Positions 62,541 to 64,000 of a DNA stretch of 64,000 nucleotides are shown piece by piece. The DNA comes from Swaminathania salitolerans (GTDB taxonomy: Bacteria > Pseudomonadota > Alphaproteobacteria > Acetobacterales > Acetobacteraceae). How positions within the stretch are numbered: position 1 is the first letter of the stretch; each line of letters opens with the position of its first letter. A program made the translations under genes and the position numbers. The DNA lies in NCBI RefSeq assembly GCF_025994315.1, contig NZ_BAQE01000020.1; one strand, written 5' to 3'. A model generated the notes under the pieces. That model saw only the letters and a program-made list of their open reading frames with translations. It ran no database searches and was not told the DNA's origin.

Positions 62541-63532
62541 TCCATGGCAGTTTTCCGACCACACGCGGTCGTCGCAACAGGTTCGACGCCTTCACCCGTC
62601 GGCTGGTGGCCGAGACGACCCTGACCGTCGACAATCTGATCTGGCCCATTTTCGTCTGTGAAGGCAGCAACCAGCGCTCGCGGGTCGAATCCATGCCCGG
62701 GATCGAGCGCGTCAGTGTGGATCTTCTCGACGAACATCTGGCCGAGGCGGTTGCGCTCGGGATACCCGCCATCGCCCTGTTTCCGATCACGCCTCTGGAG
62801 AAACGAGACGCAACCGGGAGCGAGGCAACGAATCCCGATAATCTGATGTGTCGCGCCGCGAGGAAGATCAAATCCGTCTATCCCGCGCTCGGGCTGATCG
62901 GCGATGTCGCGCTCGACCCCTATACGGATCACGGACATGACGGGCTCATCGAGAACGATTATGTCGTCAACGATGCCTCGGTCGCATGTCTCGCACGCCA
63001 GGCCGTAAACCAGGCCCGCGCCGGGATCGACATCATCGCGCCGTCCGACATGATGGACGGCCGTATCGGCGCAATCCGTGCGGCACTCGACGAGACGGGG
63101 CACGAGCATGTACGGATCATGTCCTATGCGGCCAAATATGCCAGCGCGTTCTACGGTCCCTTCCGCGATGCGCTCGGCTCGGGCGGTTTGCTCAAGGGAG
63201 ACAAGCGCACCTATCAGATGGACCCGGCCAATAGCGACGAGGCGCTGCGCGAAGTGGCCCTCGACCTGGAGGAAGGCGCAGATATGGTGATGATCAAGCC
63301 CGGAATGCCGTATCTCGACATCATCCGGCAGGTACGGGACAGGTTCCGGGCGCCGACCTTCGCGTATCAGGTCTCGGGGGAATATGCGATGATCATGGCC
63401 GCGATCGGGAATGGCTGGCTCGATCGCGACAAGACCATTCTCGAAAGCCTTCTCGCCTTCCGCCGGGCCGGGTGCAACGGCGTTCTCACCTATTTTGCCG
63501 TCGAGGCGGCGCGACTCCTGCGCAAGACCTGA
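62537..63532 (+). CDS. hemB: Delta-aminolevulinic acid dehydratase (porphobilinogen synthase) HemB
   Basis: A 331-residue enzyme that condenses two 5-aminolevulinate molecules into porphobilinogen in haem and B12 synthesis. The active-site lysines lie in MSYAAKYASAFYGPF and VMIKPGMPYLD, and the segments DVALDPYTDHGHDGL and APSDMMDGRIGAIR are family hallmarks. The Asp-rich form of the metal segment (no Cys cluster) indicates the Mg-dependent type. The start overlaps the permease stop, with AAGGAGA upstream. It overlaps yraN by one base. Confidence 0.96.
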   Translation: MIHGSFPTTRGRRNRFDAFTRRLVAETTLTVDNLIWPIFVCEGSNQRSRVESMPGIERVSVDLLDEHLAEAVALGIPAIALFPITPLEKRDATGSEATNPDNLMCRAARKIKSVYPALGLIGDVALDPYTDHGHDGLIENDYVVNDASVACLARQAVNQARAGIDIIAPSDMMDGRIGAIRAALDETGHEHVRIMSYAAKYASAFYGPFRDALGSGGLLKGDKRTYQMDPANSDEALREVALDLEEGADMVMIKPGMPYLDIIRQVRDRFRAPTFAYQVSGEYAMIMAAIGNGWLDRDKTILESLLAFRRAGCNGVLTYFAVEAARLLRKT

Positions 63533-63900
63533 TGGTCGGCCTGCGCCGCGACCGTGGCACTGCCGCCTATCTCGAGGGGCTCGCCGCCGAGACACGAAGC
63601 TGCGCGCGCCTCGAACGGGATGGTTATCGGATTCTGGCGCGCCGTCTGCGTACGCCGCTTGGCGAGATCGACATTATTGCCGCGAATGCGCGATGTCTCG
63701 TTTTCCTGGAGGTCAAGCGCCGCCGGACCCTCGACGAGGCCGCGTTTTCTCTCGGCGCGAGACAGAGCTCTCGCCTGATGAGCGCCGCTGAATTCGTCTT
63801 TGCGACGAGGCCGGAATGGCGCAGGGACGAAACCCGCTTCGATGTGGTCCTGTACGATAACAGGGGGACGATACGCTGGATCGAAGCCGCCCTGCCCTGA
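63532..63900 (+). CDS. yraN: YraN/UPF0102 family nuclease-like protein
   Basis: A 122-residue protein of the UPF0102 family, with a restriction-endonuclease-like fold. The motifs GEIDIIAAN and LVFLEVKRRR supply the acidic and Lys residues of that fold. Biochemical role is not settled. Its ATG overlaps the hemB stop (TGATG). The remaining 100 bases to the right edge show no feature. Confidence 0.9.
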   Translation: MVGLRRDRGTAAYLEGLAAETRSCARLERDGYRILARRLRTPLGEIDIIAANARCLVFLEVKRRRTLDEAAFSLGARQSSRLMSAAEFVFATRPEWRRDETRFDVVLYDNRGTIRWIEAALP

Positions 63901-64000
63901 TCCCGCTCCCTGTGCCGCCTCACCTCATCGAGCCGGAACGGGCATAGGTCCGCGGCAGGAAGGTGCGAGAACGAACCGCGCCCGAGCGATCTTACCCGTG

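Noticed and set aside
1..64000. Mobile elements, prophage or CRISPR arrays
   Set aside because: No transposase, integrase, phage structural gene or regularly spaced repeat-spacer array was seen; the tandem repeats found are short and contiguous.

Overview
The window is GC-rich, gene-dense DNA that looks chromosomal. I read it as an alphaproteobacterium, most probably an acetic acid bacterium or relative (Acetobacteraceae). That is an inference from codon bias, several large TonB-dependent receptors, OprB-type and other porins, and general protein character; there is no rRNA gene to prove it. I see no prophage, insertion sequence or CRISPR array.

Layout. (1) Positions 1-5.8 kb are a divergent copper-resistance locus: a Cu(I) P-type ATPase (cut by the left edge) and a CopZ chaperone leftwards; a small Cys/His/Met-rich secreted protein, the multicopper oxidase CopA and outer-membrane CopB rightwards. 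(2) 6-11.4 kb: an OprB-type porin, an orphan pstS with a near-consensus Pho box, a small membrane protein and an MFS exporter. (3) 11.6-14.4 kb: a second copper unit, an OprC-type copper receptor with a DUF2946-like protein. (4) 14.4-19.1 kb: a TonB receptor behind a structured leader, and a porin with an N-terminal coiled coil. (5) 19.3-32.1 kb: a urea block, the urtABCDE importer followed by a fused ureAB and ureC, divergent from a hybrid sensor kinase whose N-terminal half is an NCS1-type permease fold, plus its LuxR-type response regulator. (6) 32.2-38.5 kb: an SDR dehydrogenase and an ethanolamine unit (eutB, eutC, permease, porin). (7) 38.6-47.5 kb: a purine block with a BMP-type nucleoside/nucleobase ABC importer, a stand-alone Rieske protein, a GST-like protein, a Rieske-type oxygenase that lacks its Rieske domain, a guanine-deaminase-like enzyme and an 8-oxoguanine-deaminase-like amidohydrolase. 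(8) 47.7-64 kb: a Kef-type antiporter, another TonB receptor, tRNA-Val(CAC), two conserved genes of unclear role (one ELM1-like), a DEAD-box-type helicase with a DEVD motif, argE with an aspartoacylase-like gene, glyA, an amino acid permease, hemB and yraN.

Working together. The middle 28 kb reads as a nitrogen-scavenging region. Urea, ethanolamine and purines each have an importer and an ammonia-releasing enzyme, and porins sit next to the urea and ethanolamine blocks. Copper export and a copper-receptor-type importer lie within 14 kb of each other.

The most unusual system is the purine block. Its oxygenase keeps the mononuclear iron motif but has no [2Fe-2S] Rieske motif, and a separate Rieske protein and a GST-like protein are encoded divergently. 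This recalls the NdmC/NdmD/NdmE arrangement of methylxanthine N-demethylation. The transporter-fused kinase beside the urea genes, a folded leader in front of one TonB receptor, and short tandem duplications repeatedly found at gene 3' ends are the next most interesting signals.
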